Shown here: one piece after another, positions 25,961 through 34,500 of the stretch
Position numbering within the stretch: position 1 is the first letter of the stretch
Layout of the letters: each line of letters begins with the position of its first letter
Source of the DNA: AR5 sp035762565
Lineage (GTDB): Bacteria; Methylomirabilota; Methylomirabilia; Rokubacteriales; CSP1-6
Direction: 5' to 3'
Length of the DNA stretch: 64,000 nt
Assembly (NCBI GenBank): GCA_035762565.1
Contig: DASTOJ010000015.1
Coordinates: forward strand, 24,601 to 88,600
Notes under the pieces: generated by a model
Databases searched by the model: none
What the model saw: only the letters and a program-made list of their open reading frames with translations
Told to the model about the DNA's origin: nothing
Program-made: the position numbers and the translations under genes

Positions 25961-26884
25961 CTACTTCGCCCGCTCCAGCTTCAGGCGGATGTTGACGAAG
26001 TTGTAGGGGGGCCACGGGCCCGTGTAGCGGAACGTCAGCGTCTCGTACCGGGCGCCCAGCGCCTTCACGCGGCCGTCGAACGCCGCCTCCCGCGCGCGCT
26101 CGACCAGGAATGCCGCGTTCAGGATCATCTTGTCGCCGATGGGCTTGTTGGCCCGGGAGGCCACGCACACGTCGCGCAGGGCCTCGAAGATCTCGGCGAC
26201 GTACTGCTCGGAGCGGCTCTGGATCGCGCCGTCCACCAGTCGGCCGTACTGCACCCGGGCGAAGTAGGTCGAGCCCTTCTGGGTGGCGATCTCGCTCTTG
26301 AGCCGCCGGATGTCCTCGTCGTCGTGCTCGATGTGCCGGATCATGGCGTCACGGTCCCACAGCACCTTCAGCCCGAACTCGACCTTGTTCTCCATCTTGG
26401 CGAGCACGTCCCGGAACGCGCCGTGAGCCCCGCGCAGCAGCTCCACGATGTCGTCGCGCGTCTTGAACACGGTGCCGAACGACATGGGAATGACGGTCTG
26501 GTACTTCATGACCGCCTCGTTCACCCGCTCGTGCGCCAGCACGTTCTCGCGGGTGGCGTCGAGCACTTCCATCGGGGCGTCGGACACGACGGCGGCGATG
26601 TCCTCGTAGAGCACCGTGTAGACCTCCCCGGGTGGGGAGCCGAAGCCGATCGGCCCGAACCGCAGGGCCTCGTCCGCGTTCACGATGCAGTACACGTACT
26701 TGCCGCGCCTGTCGGAGGACGCCGGCGGCCCCCCCGGCGTGCGGGTGGCGCCCGCCGGCAGGTGCGAGCCGGGCGTCGCCTCGCGGATGACGCGCGACTC
26801 CACCGGCTCCGGCGAGGACCGGGCGGGCTTGGCCTCCCGGGCGGCCGTCCTGGCCCGGGTGGTCCGCTTTACCGTGCGGCTCAT
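25961..26884 (-). CDS. GvpL/GvpF family gas vesicle protein (first copy)
   Basis: 307 residues. Residues 1-60 are a basic, Thr/Pro-rich extension that looks disordered. The family domain then starts with KYVYCIVNADEAL. Conserved blocks follow: VIPMSFGTVFKTRDDIVELL, NKVEFGLKVLWD, and near the end FRYTGPWPPYNFVNI. It is the most canonical of the three GvpF/L proteins. ATG 26884 overlaps the receiver gene stop (ATGA). Confidence 0.92.
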   Translation of the reverse strand: MSRTVKRTTRARTAAREAKPARSSPEPVESRVIREATPGSHLPAGATRTPGGPPASSDRRGKYVYCIVNADEALRFGPIGFGSPPGEVYTVLYEDIAAVVSDAPMEVLDATRENVLAHERVNEAVMKYQTVIPMSFGTVFKTRDDIVELLRGAHGAFRDVLAKMENKVEFGLKVLWDRDAMIRHIEHDDEDIRRLKSEIATQKGSTYFARVQYGRLVDGAIQSRSEQYVAEIFEALRDVCVASRANKPIGDKMILNAAFLVERAREAAFDGRVKALGARYETLTFRYTGPWPPYNFVNIRLKLERAK

Positions 26885-27294
26885 GATGTCGATTCCCCCG
26901 GGCGTGGGCGGCGGCCGGCGAGGATCGCGCGGATCTCGTCGAGCAGCCGCTCCGGCAGGCATGGCTTGGTGATGAATGCGTCGCAGCCTGCGTCGAACGC
27001 CCCCTTGGAGTGGCCGGCCAGCGCGTGGCCGGTGAGCGCGATCACCGGGATGTCCCGGGTGCGCGGGTCGTGCTTGAGTCGCCGGGTCGCCTCCCAGCCG
27101 TCGAGGCCGGGCAGCGAGAGGTCCATCACGATCACGTCGGGCCTGAGGGTGAAGGCCTTGTCGAGCGCCTGGTGGCCGTTCTCGGCCTCCTCCACCCGGA
27201 GCCCCGAGTAGGTCAGGAACTGCACGTAGATGTCGCGGTTGTCGGCATAGTCGTCGACCAGCAGCACCAGCGTCGCCGGCGCGGCGGGCGTCAT
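26881..27294 (-). CDS. single-domain response regulator (CheY-like receiver)
   Basis: 137 residues, receiver domain only. The acidic pocket is Asp14/Asp15 (LLVDDYADN), the phospho-acceptor is Asp58 (VIVMDLSLPGLDGWE), and Thr/Lys switch residues lie in IALTGHA and FITKPC (Lys109). There is no DNA-binding domain. It sits between a sensor kinase (4-bp overlap at 27291) and a GvpF/L gene (4-bp overlap at 26884). It is the natural phosphate acceptor for the adjacent kinase and may act by protein contact. Confidence 0.92.
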   Translation of the reverse strand: MTPAAPATLVLLVDDYADNRDIYVQFLTYSGLRVEEAENGHQALDKAFTLRPDVIVMDLSLPGLDGWEATRRLKHDPRTRDIPVIALTGHALAGHSKGAFDAGCDAFITKPCLPERLLDEIRAILAGRRPRPGESTS

Positions 27295-29456
27295 CCTGAG
27301 TCCTTCGGCGCCCGCGGCAACGCCAGGGTGAACGTCGAGCCCTCGCCGAGCGCGCTGCGCACGCTCAGCTCGCCGTCCAGCATCGAGGCGAGCCGCCGGC
27401 AGATGGCGAGCCCGAGGCCGGCGCCGGTGTACTGGCGGGTCGGCGAGTCGTCCGCCTGGCGGAAATCCTCGAAGATCACCGTCTGGTCCTTGGCGGAGAT
27501 GCCGATGCCGCTGTCGGCCACGGCGATGGCCACCCGCCCGGTGTTCGGATCCGCGGCGGCCGTCACTCTGACCCAGCCTTCCGGCGTGAACTTGAGCGCA
27601 TTTGTGAGCAGATTGATGACGATCTGCTTGACCTTCTGGCGGTCGCTCCGAAGCGGCGGCAACGCGCGGTCCACCCGGGTCGCGACCTCGAGCTGGCTGC
27701 GGGCGATGAGCGGCTCCACCTCGGCCAGCACCTCGTCGACGAGGTCGGGGATCGGGAAGTCGGCCAGCGTCAGCGGCATCTTCCCGGCCTCGATGCGGGT
27801 GATGTCCAGGATGTCGTTGATGATCGACAGCAGGTGCTGCGAGTTGGAGTCGATCCGCTCCAGGTTGCGGCGCTGGGCGGACGTCATCTCGCCCGACACG
27901 CCCTTGAGCAGCATGCTGGTGTAGCCGAGGATCGCGTTGAGTGGCGTGCGGAACTCGTGCGACATGTTGGCGAGGAACTGCGACTTCAGCGCCGAGGCCT
28001 GCTCCAGCGCGATGTGTGAGCGCCGCAGCAGCTCGTTCTGGCGGACCAGCTCGGCGGTGGCCTGCCGGACCTTCACCTCCAGCTCGGCCGAGACCTTCTT
28101 CAGCTCCTCGTACAGGCGGGCGCGCTCCAGCTCCTCGGTGCGGTCGTGCAGGATGGTCACCACCGCGGTGACCTCGCCGTGCTCGGAGACGATCTTGCCG
28201 GAGATCGCCTCCATCGGCAGGGCGGCGCCCGTGCCCGGATCGACGAGGCTGATGCGGCCGCTGCGGCGCCGGCTGTCGCCCTCGAAGAACAGGTTGGAGA
28301 CGAACGAGGAGAAGTGCGCGTCGTTGGCCTGCACCAGGCGCTGGGCCTCCGCGCTGGCGGCCTCCGGGGCCACCGTGAACAGGTGCTCGGCCGGCGCGTT
28401 CATCAGCACGGTGTTGCCGCCAGGATCGGTGACCAGGATCGGATCGGCCACCGAGTCGATGACCAGGTCGAGCCGGTCGCGCTCGGCCCGGGCGTCCGCC
28501 TCGGTCTGCCGGAGCTTGCGGTAGTTCTCCTCCAGCTCGGCGGTCGCCCGTTGCAGGTCGGTGACGTTTCTCAGGATGGACACGATGCCGGTGCCTTCGC
28601 GAGCGTCGCTCGTCATAGTGCTCAGGAGCTCGAAGAGCAGATCGGAGCCGTCGACCGGGTCGACCAGCGGCACCTCGTGACGGGGCGCCTCCGCCCCCTC
28701 GATCGCCCGCCGGGTGAGCGCGGCCGAGAAGAGCATGTTGTTGAGCGCGACCGCCCGCCGGCGCCCCTCGCTCTGCTCGTCGTCGGTCGCCAGCAGAGCC
28801 TCGGCACGGGCGTTGGCGATGATGATGCGCCCCTCGCCGTCGGTGAGGAGGATGGGGTCGGTCACCGCGTTGATGATGCTGGACAAGAGCCGGCGCTCGC
28901 GCTGCAAGCGCTGCCCCGATTCCTCCCGCCGGCGAGCCGCCACCAGCTCGGCCAGCCGGGGGCCCAGCACGCGGCCCAGCCAGCGGGCCTCGGCGACCAC
29001 GGCCGGCGTCAGCGGCGTCACCAGCAGCAGGCCGGCGGGCAGGTCGCCCGCCCGGATCGGCGCCAGCGGGATGGCCTGCAGGTCAGTCTTGCCCAGGGGG
29101 GTCGCCGCGGCCCCGCTGCCGTTGCCGGCGATCAACACCGGGCTGGCCGACAGCAGCGCCCGCGTCAAGGGGTGGTCCCGCGCCTCGAGATCGACACTGA
29201 ACTTCGCCGCCGCGCTGTCGCGCACACCGAGGCTGGCCATGGGGATCAGGCGCGGGCCGTCGGTGGCGACGGCGGCCAGGCAGAGGCCCCGGCGGACGCC
29301 CGCCCGGCGCTGCAGCCACGACAGCGCGCGCTGCGCGCACTGCACGGGGTCGCCGGCGACGAGCAGGGCTTCCAGGAATTCCAAACGGCCGGCCACGCCG
29401 GCACCCGGCTGGACCCGGCGGCCGGCACGTCCCGCCGCGGTCCGCACGGCGGGCAT
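27291..29456 (-). CDS. sensor histidine kinase with GAF-like and two PAS domains
   Basis: 721 residues with no clear membrane segment, so probably cytoplasmic. Order: a GAF-like N-terminal domain (about 20-180), PAS (about 190-310, NAVTDPILLTDGEGRIIIAN), second PAS (about 330-455, DSVADPILVTDPGGNTVLMN), a coiled linker, HisKA (NMSHEFRTPLNAILGY), and HATPase (NLLTNALKF, DSGIGIS, GAGLGLAICRRL). It follows gvpA by 3 bp and overlaps the receiver gene by 4 bp. No PAS heme or flavin ligand could be identified. Confidence 0.9.
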   Translation of the reverse strand: MPAVRTAAGRAGRRVQPGAGVAGRLEFLEALLVAGDPVQCAQRALSWLQRRAGVRRGLCLAAVATDGPRLIPMASLGVRDSAAAKFSVDLEARDHPLTRALLSASPVLIAGNGSGAAATPLGKTDLQAIPLAPIRAGDLPAGLLLVTPLTPAVVAEARWLGRVLGPRLAELVAARRREESGQRLQRERRLLSSIINAVTDPILLTDGEGRIIIANARAEALLATDDEQSEGRRRAVALNNMLFSAALTRRAIEGAEAPRHEVPLVDPVDGSDLLFELLSTMTSDAREGTGIVSILRNVTDLQRATAELEENYRKLRQTEADARAERDRLDLVIDSVADPILVTDPGGNTVLMNAPAEHLFTVAPEAASAEAQRLVQANDAHFSSFVSNLFFEGDSRRRSGRISLVDPGTGAALPMEAISGKIVSEHGEVTAVVTILHDRTEELERARLYEELKKVSAELEVKVRQATAELVRQNELLRRSHIALEQASALKSQFLANMSHEFRTPLNAILGYTSMLLKGVSGEMTSAQRRNLERIDSNSQHLLSIINDILDITRIEAGKMPLTLADFPIPDLVDEVLAEVEPLIARSQLEVATRVDRALPPLRSDRQKVKQIVINLLTNALKFTPEGWVRVTAAADPNTGRVAIAVADSGIGISAKDQTVIFEDFRQADDSPTRQYTGAGLGLAICRRLASMLDGELSVRSALGEGSTFTLALPRAPKDSG

Positions 29457-29459
29457 GGG

Positions 29460-29804
29460 CTACGAGGTCTTGACCGCCGGGGAGCGGCGGCGCCGGACGC
29501 GGCCATCGCGACCGACGGCGGCGAGCCTGGCGCGAAGCGTCGCATTCTCGGCCAGCACCGCCTCGCTGGCGCGCCCGTCACCCGATGCGAGGGCTGGCTT
29601 GGACACCGGCGCCACGGCGCCGACCGCCTCGGAGTATTTCAGGTAGGTGTCGATCGAGGCCACCACGACGCGCGCCTCGACCGTGATGAGGTCGATGCCC
29701 ACGAGGGAGACGCGCACCCACGCGTCGATGACGATCCCCTTGTCGAGCACGCGATCGAGGACGTCGATGAGGCTGCTGCCACCGGTCGTCCGTTCAACAG
29801 GCAT
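29460..29804 (-). CDS. gvpA: gas vesicle major structural protein GvpA
   Basis: 114 residues. Residues 10-62 are textbook GvpA: SSLIDVLDRVLDKGIVIDAW, RVSLVGIDLITVEARVVVAS, IDTYLKYSEAVG. GvpA forms the ribs of the gas vesicle wall. The remaining 50 residues are an Ala-rich tail with a helix (EAVLAENATLRARLA) ending in a basic stretch (RVRRRRS). The best-known cyanobacterial GvpA ends near residue 70, so this is a long-tail form. A strong site, GGGGAG, lies 8 bases before ATG 29804. GvpJ-like protein is encoded 32 bp upstream. Confidence 0.93.
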   Translation of the reverse strand: MPVERTTGGSSLIDVLDRVLDKGIVIDAWVRVSLVGIDLITVEARVVVASIDTYLKYSEAVGAVAPVSKPALASGDGRASEAVLAENATLRARLAAVGRDGRVRRRRSPAVKTS

Positions 29805-29836
29805 CGTTGAATCTCCCCGGGACCGTCATCGTCCCC

Positions 29837-30172
29837 TTACTCAGGCCGTCGGGCCCGACCGCCCGCCTTGGCGGTCGACGCAGCAAGGCGTCGCTCCAGG
29901 CTGCGGATCTGCTTCTTCAGCGCTTGGTTCTCGCCAGCCAGCCGATCCCGCCCGGGGGCCAGGTGCGAATCGTACCGCCACCAGTCCAGTCCGATCTGCT
30001 CGGCCTTGTCGATCGAGCACACGATCAGGCGGATGCGGATCGTGAGCAACTCGACCTCGGCCAGCGAGACCTTGATATCACCCGCGACGACGAGGCCCTT
30101 GTCGAGGACGCGGTCGAGCACGTCCACGAGCCCACTGGCCCGGCCATTCATCGGTTGGAGATCAGTACGCAT
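29837..30172 (-). CDS. gvpJ: GvpA-family gas vesicle protein, GvpJ-like
   Basis: 111 residues. Core 14-56: SGLVDVLDRVLDKGLVVAGD, then IKVSLAEVELLTIRIRLIV. The AGDIKVSLAEVELLTI variant and the following GLDWWRYD are typical of GvpJ/GvpS-type minor shell proteins rather than GvpA. Residues 72-100 (DRLAGENQALKKQIRSLERR) form a predicted coiled coil. It is the first gene of the gas vesicle run, behind the promoter at 30262-30290, with GGGAG before ATG 30172. The split between gvpJ and gvpS is uncertain. Confidence 0.85.
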   Translation of the reverse strand: MRTDLQPMNGRASGLVDVLDRVLDKGLVVAGDIKVSLAEVELLTIRIRLIVCSIDKAEQIGLDWWRYDSHLAPGRDRLAGENQALKKQIRSLERRLAASTAKAGGRARRPE

Positions 30173-30223
30173 GCTCTCCCGATCGTGGGGCCTGTTTGAG
30201 CCGTCGCGCCGCGCGTTCAGGCG

Positions 30224-30259
30224 CCTCAGGGACCGGCCGGACCTCAGGGACCGGCCGGA
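30224..30259. repeat. perfect 18-bp tandem direct repeat in the gvp leader
   Basis: Two exact head-to-tail copies of CCTCAGGGACCGGCCGGA (30224-30241 and 30242-30259). Each contains the palindromic core CCGGCCGG. They lie directly downstream of the -10 element of the gvpJ promoter and cover the expected transcription start, a position suited to a repressor or response-regulator site. Function is inferred from position only. Confidence 0.6.
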
Positions 30260-30261
30260 TG

Positions 30262-30290
30262 AGTATAGCGGGACGAGTATAGGAAGACAA
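30262..30290 (-). promoter_or_regulatory. sigma-70-like promoter of the gas vesicle run
   Basis: Minus strand: -35 TTGTCT at 30290-30285, a 17-bp spacer, -10 TATACT at 30267-30262. Transcription would start near 30255, giving a leader of about 80 nt before gvpJ. A second TATACT lies 14 bp upstream (30281-30276), where the 8-mer CTATACTC is repeated, but it has no matching -35. Confidence 0.6.
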
Positions 30291-30352
30291 TCGCGCGGGA
30301 GGGAAGATGGAAAAGATTTTCCCAGGCGGCGGTGCGTAGCTCCTACATGGCG

Positions 30353-30559
30353 TCAGTTCGTTGCCGGCAACAGGTCGGTGTAGACCAGGTCCCGAGCCGC
30401 CGCGGCGGCGTCCACCGTACGGAAGAGCGCGATCGCGCAGCGGCGGCACGTGATCTCGATGCTGTACGCCGTCCCACCGGGGGGCTCGAGGTGGATGGCC
30501 AGCACGCCACAGCCCCGGTGCTGCCGCACGAACGCGCGAAGGTCCGAGAGCACTCCCAT
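30353..30559 (-). CDS. small cysteine-containing protein, unknown function
   Basis: 68 residues, ATG 30559. It has Cys17, Cys38 and Cys41 (GCG, then CRRC), giving a treble-clef-like look with three cysteines. The opening GVLSDLRAFVRQHRGCG is an amphipathic helix. It lies between the decayed kinase gene and the gas vesicle promoter, on the same strand as the gas vesicle genes but separated by that promoter. No family is recognised. The length, ordered composition and lack of low complexity argue for a real gene. Confidence 0.5.
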   Translation of the reverse strand: MGVLSDLRAFVRQHRGCGVLAIHLEPPGGTAYSIEITCRRCAIALFRTVDAAAAARDLVYTDLLPATN

Positions 30560-30647
30560 GATCGGCCTCGCTGGTGTCCAAGAACCGTGCCGATGACCTC
30601 GTTTCAGCGGCCGGTGCGGACGTCGAGGAGGGCGAAGACGGCGGAGC

Positions 30648-31570
30648 GTGTGCCGCCATCTCGCCCGCTTCACGGGGGCCGAGACGGTCTCGGCGCACAT
30701 GCTGGATCCGGGCCGCAGCGCGCTCATCCCCATCGCCGCGTACCGCGTGCCCGAGGAGGCCCTGCCCGTGCTGGCAGGGCAACTGCTGCCTCTCGACGTC
30801 CAGGGCTTCCGCGACACGCGGGCGAGCGCGTCGCCGGCACCTTCTACCTCGTGTGGTGGCGGAAGGCACGGCGGTTCGAGCCGGTGGAGCTGGCCACGCT
30901 GCAAGCGATCGGGCAGCAGGTCGGTCTGCTGCTCCGCAGCGCCCTCCTGCTCAAGGAAGCCGACTCGCGGCGTCAGGTAGCGGAGGCCGCCGAGGCGCGC
31001 TACCGCAGCCTCCTCGAGCGCGTCCCGGCCGGTGTCTGGCGCACGACGCCGACGGGGCAGATCCTCGAGGCCAATCCGGCCCTCGCGCAGATGTTCGGCT
31101 ACCCGGATCGAGCCGCGTTCCTGGCCCTGAGCTCGGCGGACCTGTACGTGAACCGCAACGACCGCGAACGCCTCCGCCGGATCCTCGCCGCCGACGGCGT
31201 GGCCGACTTCACCGCCGAGCTTCGCCGCGCGGACGGGGCCCCGGTGTGGGTGCGCATGCAAGTCCGGGCCGAGGCGGCCGAGCGCCAGGCCGAGGCCCTG
31301 CGCTACGTCGCTCACCTGGCCAACGCCGCCGCCCACGAGATCAACAACCCCCTGTCGGTCATTACCGGGCGCCTGGAGCTGGTGCGCCGGCGGCTCGCCG
31401 GCAACGACGACGCGCTGGCGAAGATGGACACGGCGCTCGAGGCCGCGCGCCGCATCGCCGAGATCATCGCGCACATGGGGCGGATCACCCGGCTGGAGGT
31501 CCACGGCCAGACGCCGAGCGTGCCGCCCATGCTCGACATCCGCGGCTCGGGCCCGTCAGAGCCGAGGTAG
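30648..31570 (+). pseudogene. decayed GAF-PAS-HisKA sensor gene (frameshift and internal deletion)
   Basis: Two reading frames encode parts of one protein. From GTG 30648 one frame gives the first half of a GAF domain (VCRHLARFTGAETVSAHML through LPLDVQGFRD). At about 30815 homology moves to another frame, giving the end of the GAF domain (RVAGTFYLVWWRKARRFEP), a PAS domain (YRSLLERVPAGVWRTTPTGQ) and a HisKA-like segment with HEINNPLSVITGRLELV, ending at 31570. The middle of the GAF domain appears deleted. No HATPase domain follows. It runs convergent with the MASE1 hybrid kinase and overlaps its end by 15 bp. The portion from about 30820 may still be translated. Confidence 0.6.
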
Positions 31571-34500
31571 CTTGGCAATCAGCTCGATGAGGTCCTCGGG
31601 GTTCAGCGGCTTGGTGGCGTGCGCCGCGAAGCCCGCGGCGATCGCCTGTTCCCGCACCTCCCGCCCCGCGTAGGCCGTCAGCGCCACGGCCGGGATCGCC
31701 GCGCCCCGCGCCGCCCGCACCGCCGCGATCAGCTCGTACCCGTCGGCGCCCGGCATGGCCAGATCGCTGACCAGCACGTCGACGGTCGCCCGGTTCAGGA
31801 CCTCGAGCGCCGCGGCCACGCCGTCGGCCAGATGGACCTCGGCTCCGCGCTCGCGCAGCACGAGCCCCAGCACCTCGCGGGCGTCGCCGTGGTCGTCGAC
31901 GACCAGCACTCGCAGGCCGTCCAGCCGCGCGCGCGCTCCGCGCTCGAGCGGCGCCGCGCCGCCGGTCACCAGGGGCGCCCGCACCGCGATGATCGGCAGC
32001 TCGACGACGAAGGTGGCCCCGCGCCCGCGGCCGGCGCTCTCGGCGCGGACGCGCCCGCCGTGCGCCTCGACCAGCTGGCGCACGATGGCCAGGCCGAGGC
32101 CGAGCCCCTGGTGGGCCCGGGTGGTGGTGCTGTCGGCCTGCTGGAACGGCTCGAACACGTGCGGCAGCACCTGCGAGTCGATCCCCTCGCCGCTGTCGCT
32201 CACGCTCAGCTGCGCGTGCACGCCCTCGCGGGTCAGCCTGACCGCGACCCGCCCGCCCGGCCGTGTGAACTTCACGGCGTTGGACAAGAGATTACTCACG
32301 ACCTGCTGCAGGCGGGTGGGATCGCCCAGGACTTCGCCGGTGCCGGGGTCGAGGCCGGCGTCCAGGACGAGCGCCTTGGCCTCGACGTCACCGCGGATCG
32401 CCTCCAGCGCCTCCTGGACGACGAGGACGAGGTCGACCGGGTACTTCTCCAGCTCCAGCTTGCCCGCGATGATGCGGGAGACGTCCAGCAGGTCGTTGAT
32501 GAGCTGGGCCTGCAGGCGGGCGTTGCGCTCGATGACGTCGACCGCGCGCGTCTTCTGCGCCTCGTCCAGCCGCGGGTTGCGCAGCATGCGCAGCCACCCG
32601 ATGATCGCGTTCAGTGGCGTGCGCAGCTCGTGCGACAGCGTGGCCAGGAAGTGGTCCTTGGCGCGGTTGGCGGCGTTCGCCTCGGCCCGGGCCGCCCGCT
32701 CGCCGGCGAACAGCCGGCTGTTGCGGATCGCGATGGCGGCGTGGTCGGCCAGGCGCTGGCAGACGCCCTCCTCGTGCTCGCCGAACGGGCGCACCGTGCG
32801 CCGGCTGACGTAGATCAGCCCTTCGATCGTGTCCTCGCCCGGGATCGGCACGATCATCGCCGACCGGATCCCCTCGGCGTCGATCACGCTCCGATGATCC
32901 GGGGGAACGGCGGTGTCCTCGCGCGCGTCGGGGGTCCGGTACGGCCGGCCGATGACCGGCACCCCGCCCTCCGGGCCCGCGCCCAACCGGATGTCGGCAT
33001 CGAGGCGGGCCCGGGAACCGACCACGAGCCGCAGCCGCAACCCGTCGGCCCCGGGCTCGCCGAGGGCCAGGTGCACCACGTCGGCGTTGCAGAGCGCCAG
33101 AGCCGCCTCGGCGACCTGCTGGAGCACGCGGTCGAGATCGAGCGAGCGGTTGATCTCGGCCGCCAGCGCGGCGAGAACGTCGAACTCGCGCCGCTGCCGC
33201 ATGGCCTCCTCGTAGAGACGGGCGTTGTCCACCGCCACCGCCGCCTGGTCGGCGAACGCCTGGAGCATCTCGGCGTCGGCCGCCGTGAAGCGGCGGCCGG
33301 TCCGGTCGGCGACCGACAGGGCGCCGATGATCTGTCCCTGCACGCGCAGAGGCACGGCGAGGACGGCGGCGTCGCCGGCGGCGATCATGCCCCGGCGCAC
33401 GTCGTCGGCCGTGGCCAGCCGTTCGTCGGCGAAGATGTTCTCCGTCCACGCCGCGGCCCCTTGCGCGATCGCCAGGCCGGAGACGGACACGTTTCCGCCC
33501 GGCAGGACGTGGCCGGGCCGGAACGCCTCTCGCATGCCGCCGCCGAAGGCCACGCCGACCAGCGAGCCGTCCGGCGCGAGGAGGCGCAGACCGGAGGCAC
33601 GCACGCCGAACGACCCCAGCACCACCTCGACCACCCGGGCGCCGGCATCGGCGACGTTGAGCGTCTCGGTGAACGAGCGGGCGACGCCGGCCAGCTCCTC
33701 GGCGACCCGGCGACGCGCCTCCGCCTCGGCCCGCGCGATCTGCTCGCGGGCCAGCAGGGCCACGCGCTCGTCCTCGACCCGCCGGCGGTCCCACACCAGC
33801 GTGGCCACCGGCAGGATCGTCGCCGCCATGGTGCCCATGAACGCCTGTAGCAGCAGCAGCGACTCGTTCGGGGTGCCGCCGGCGAAGGGGCCGAGGCCGC
33901 GTTGCGTCCCCGCGATGGCCAGGCCGGACAGGAGCAGGATCGCCGTGGCCGCCTCCCGCGGCCCGAAACGGAACGCCGCCCACAGCAGCACGGGGATCGT
34001 GAGGAACTCCAGCGGATAGGTCTTGGTGGCGAACGGCACTGCGCCGCCGAACACCACCTCGCTGACGCCGAGCAGGCCGGCCAGGAGCAGCGCCGCCTCG
34101 ATGGGCCGCCCGGCGAGCGGGCCCAGGCCGCGCTGGCGACTCCACAGGAGCAAGACGGGCGCGACCACGACGGCGCCCGCCACATCGCCGAGCCACCACG
34201 TCGCCCAGATGGTGTTGTAGGCGGACCACGGCGCGTAGCCGGCCAGGCTCAGGATGGTCACCCCGATCGTGGCGCTGACCACGGCGCTCGGCAGCGCGGC
34301 GACCACCAGGAACGTGAACACGCCGGCCGGTCGCTCGAACACGCGGGAGCCGCCGGCGAAGCGGGCGACCAGGCGGGCGCCGACGAGGCCCTCGAGCGTG
34401 TTGCCGGCGGCGATGCCGAGCGAGGTCAGCACGGAACCGGCGGTGGTGACGTTGACCAGGAAGGCGGCCAGGAAGATGGCGGGCCAGACGCGGGGCCCCA

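Noticed and set aside
30224..30259. Start of a CRISPR array
   Set aside because: Only two 18-bp units with no spacer and no cas genes in the window.
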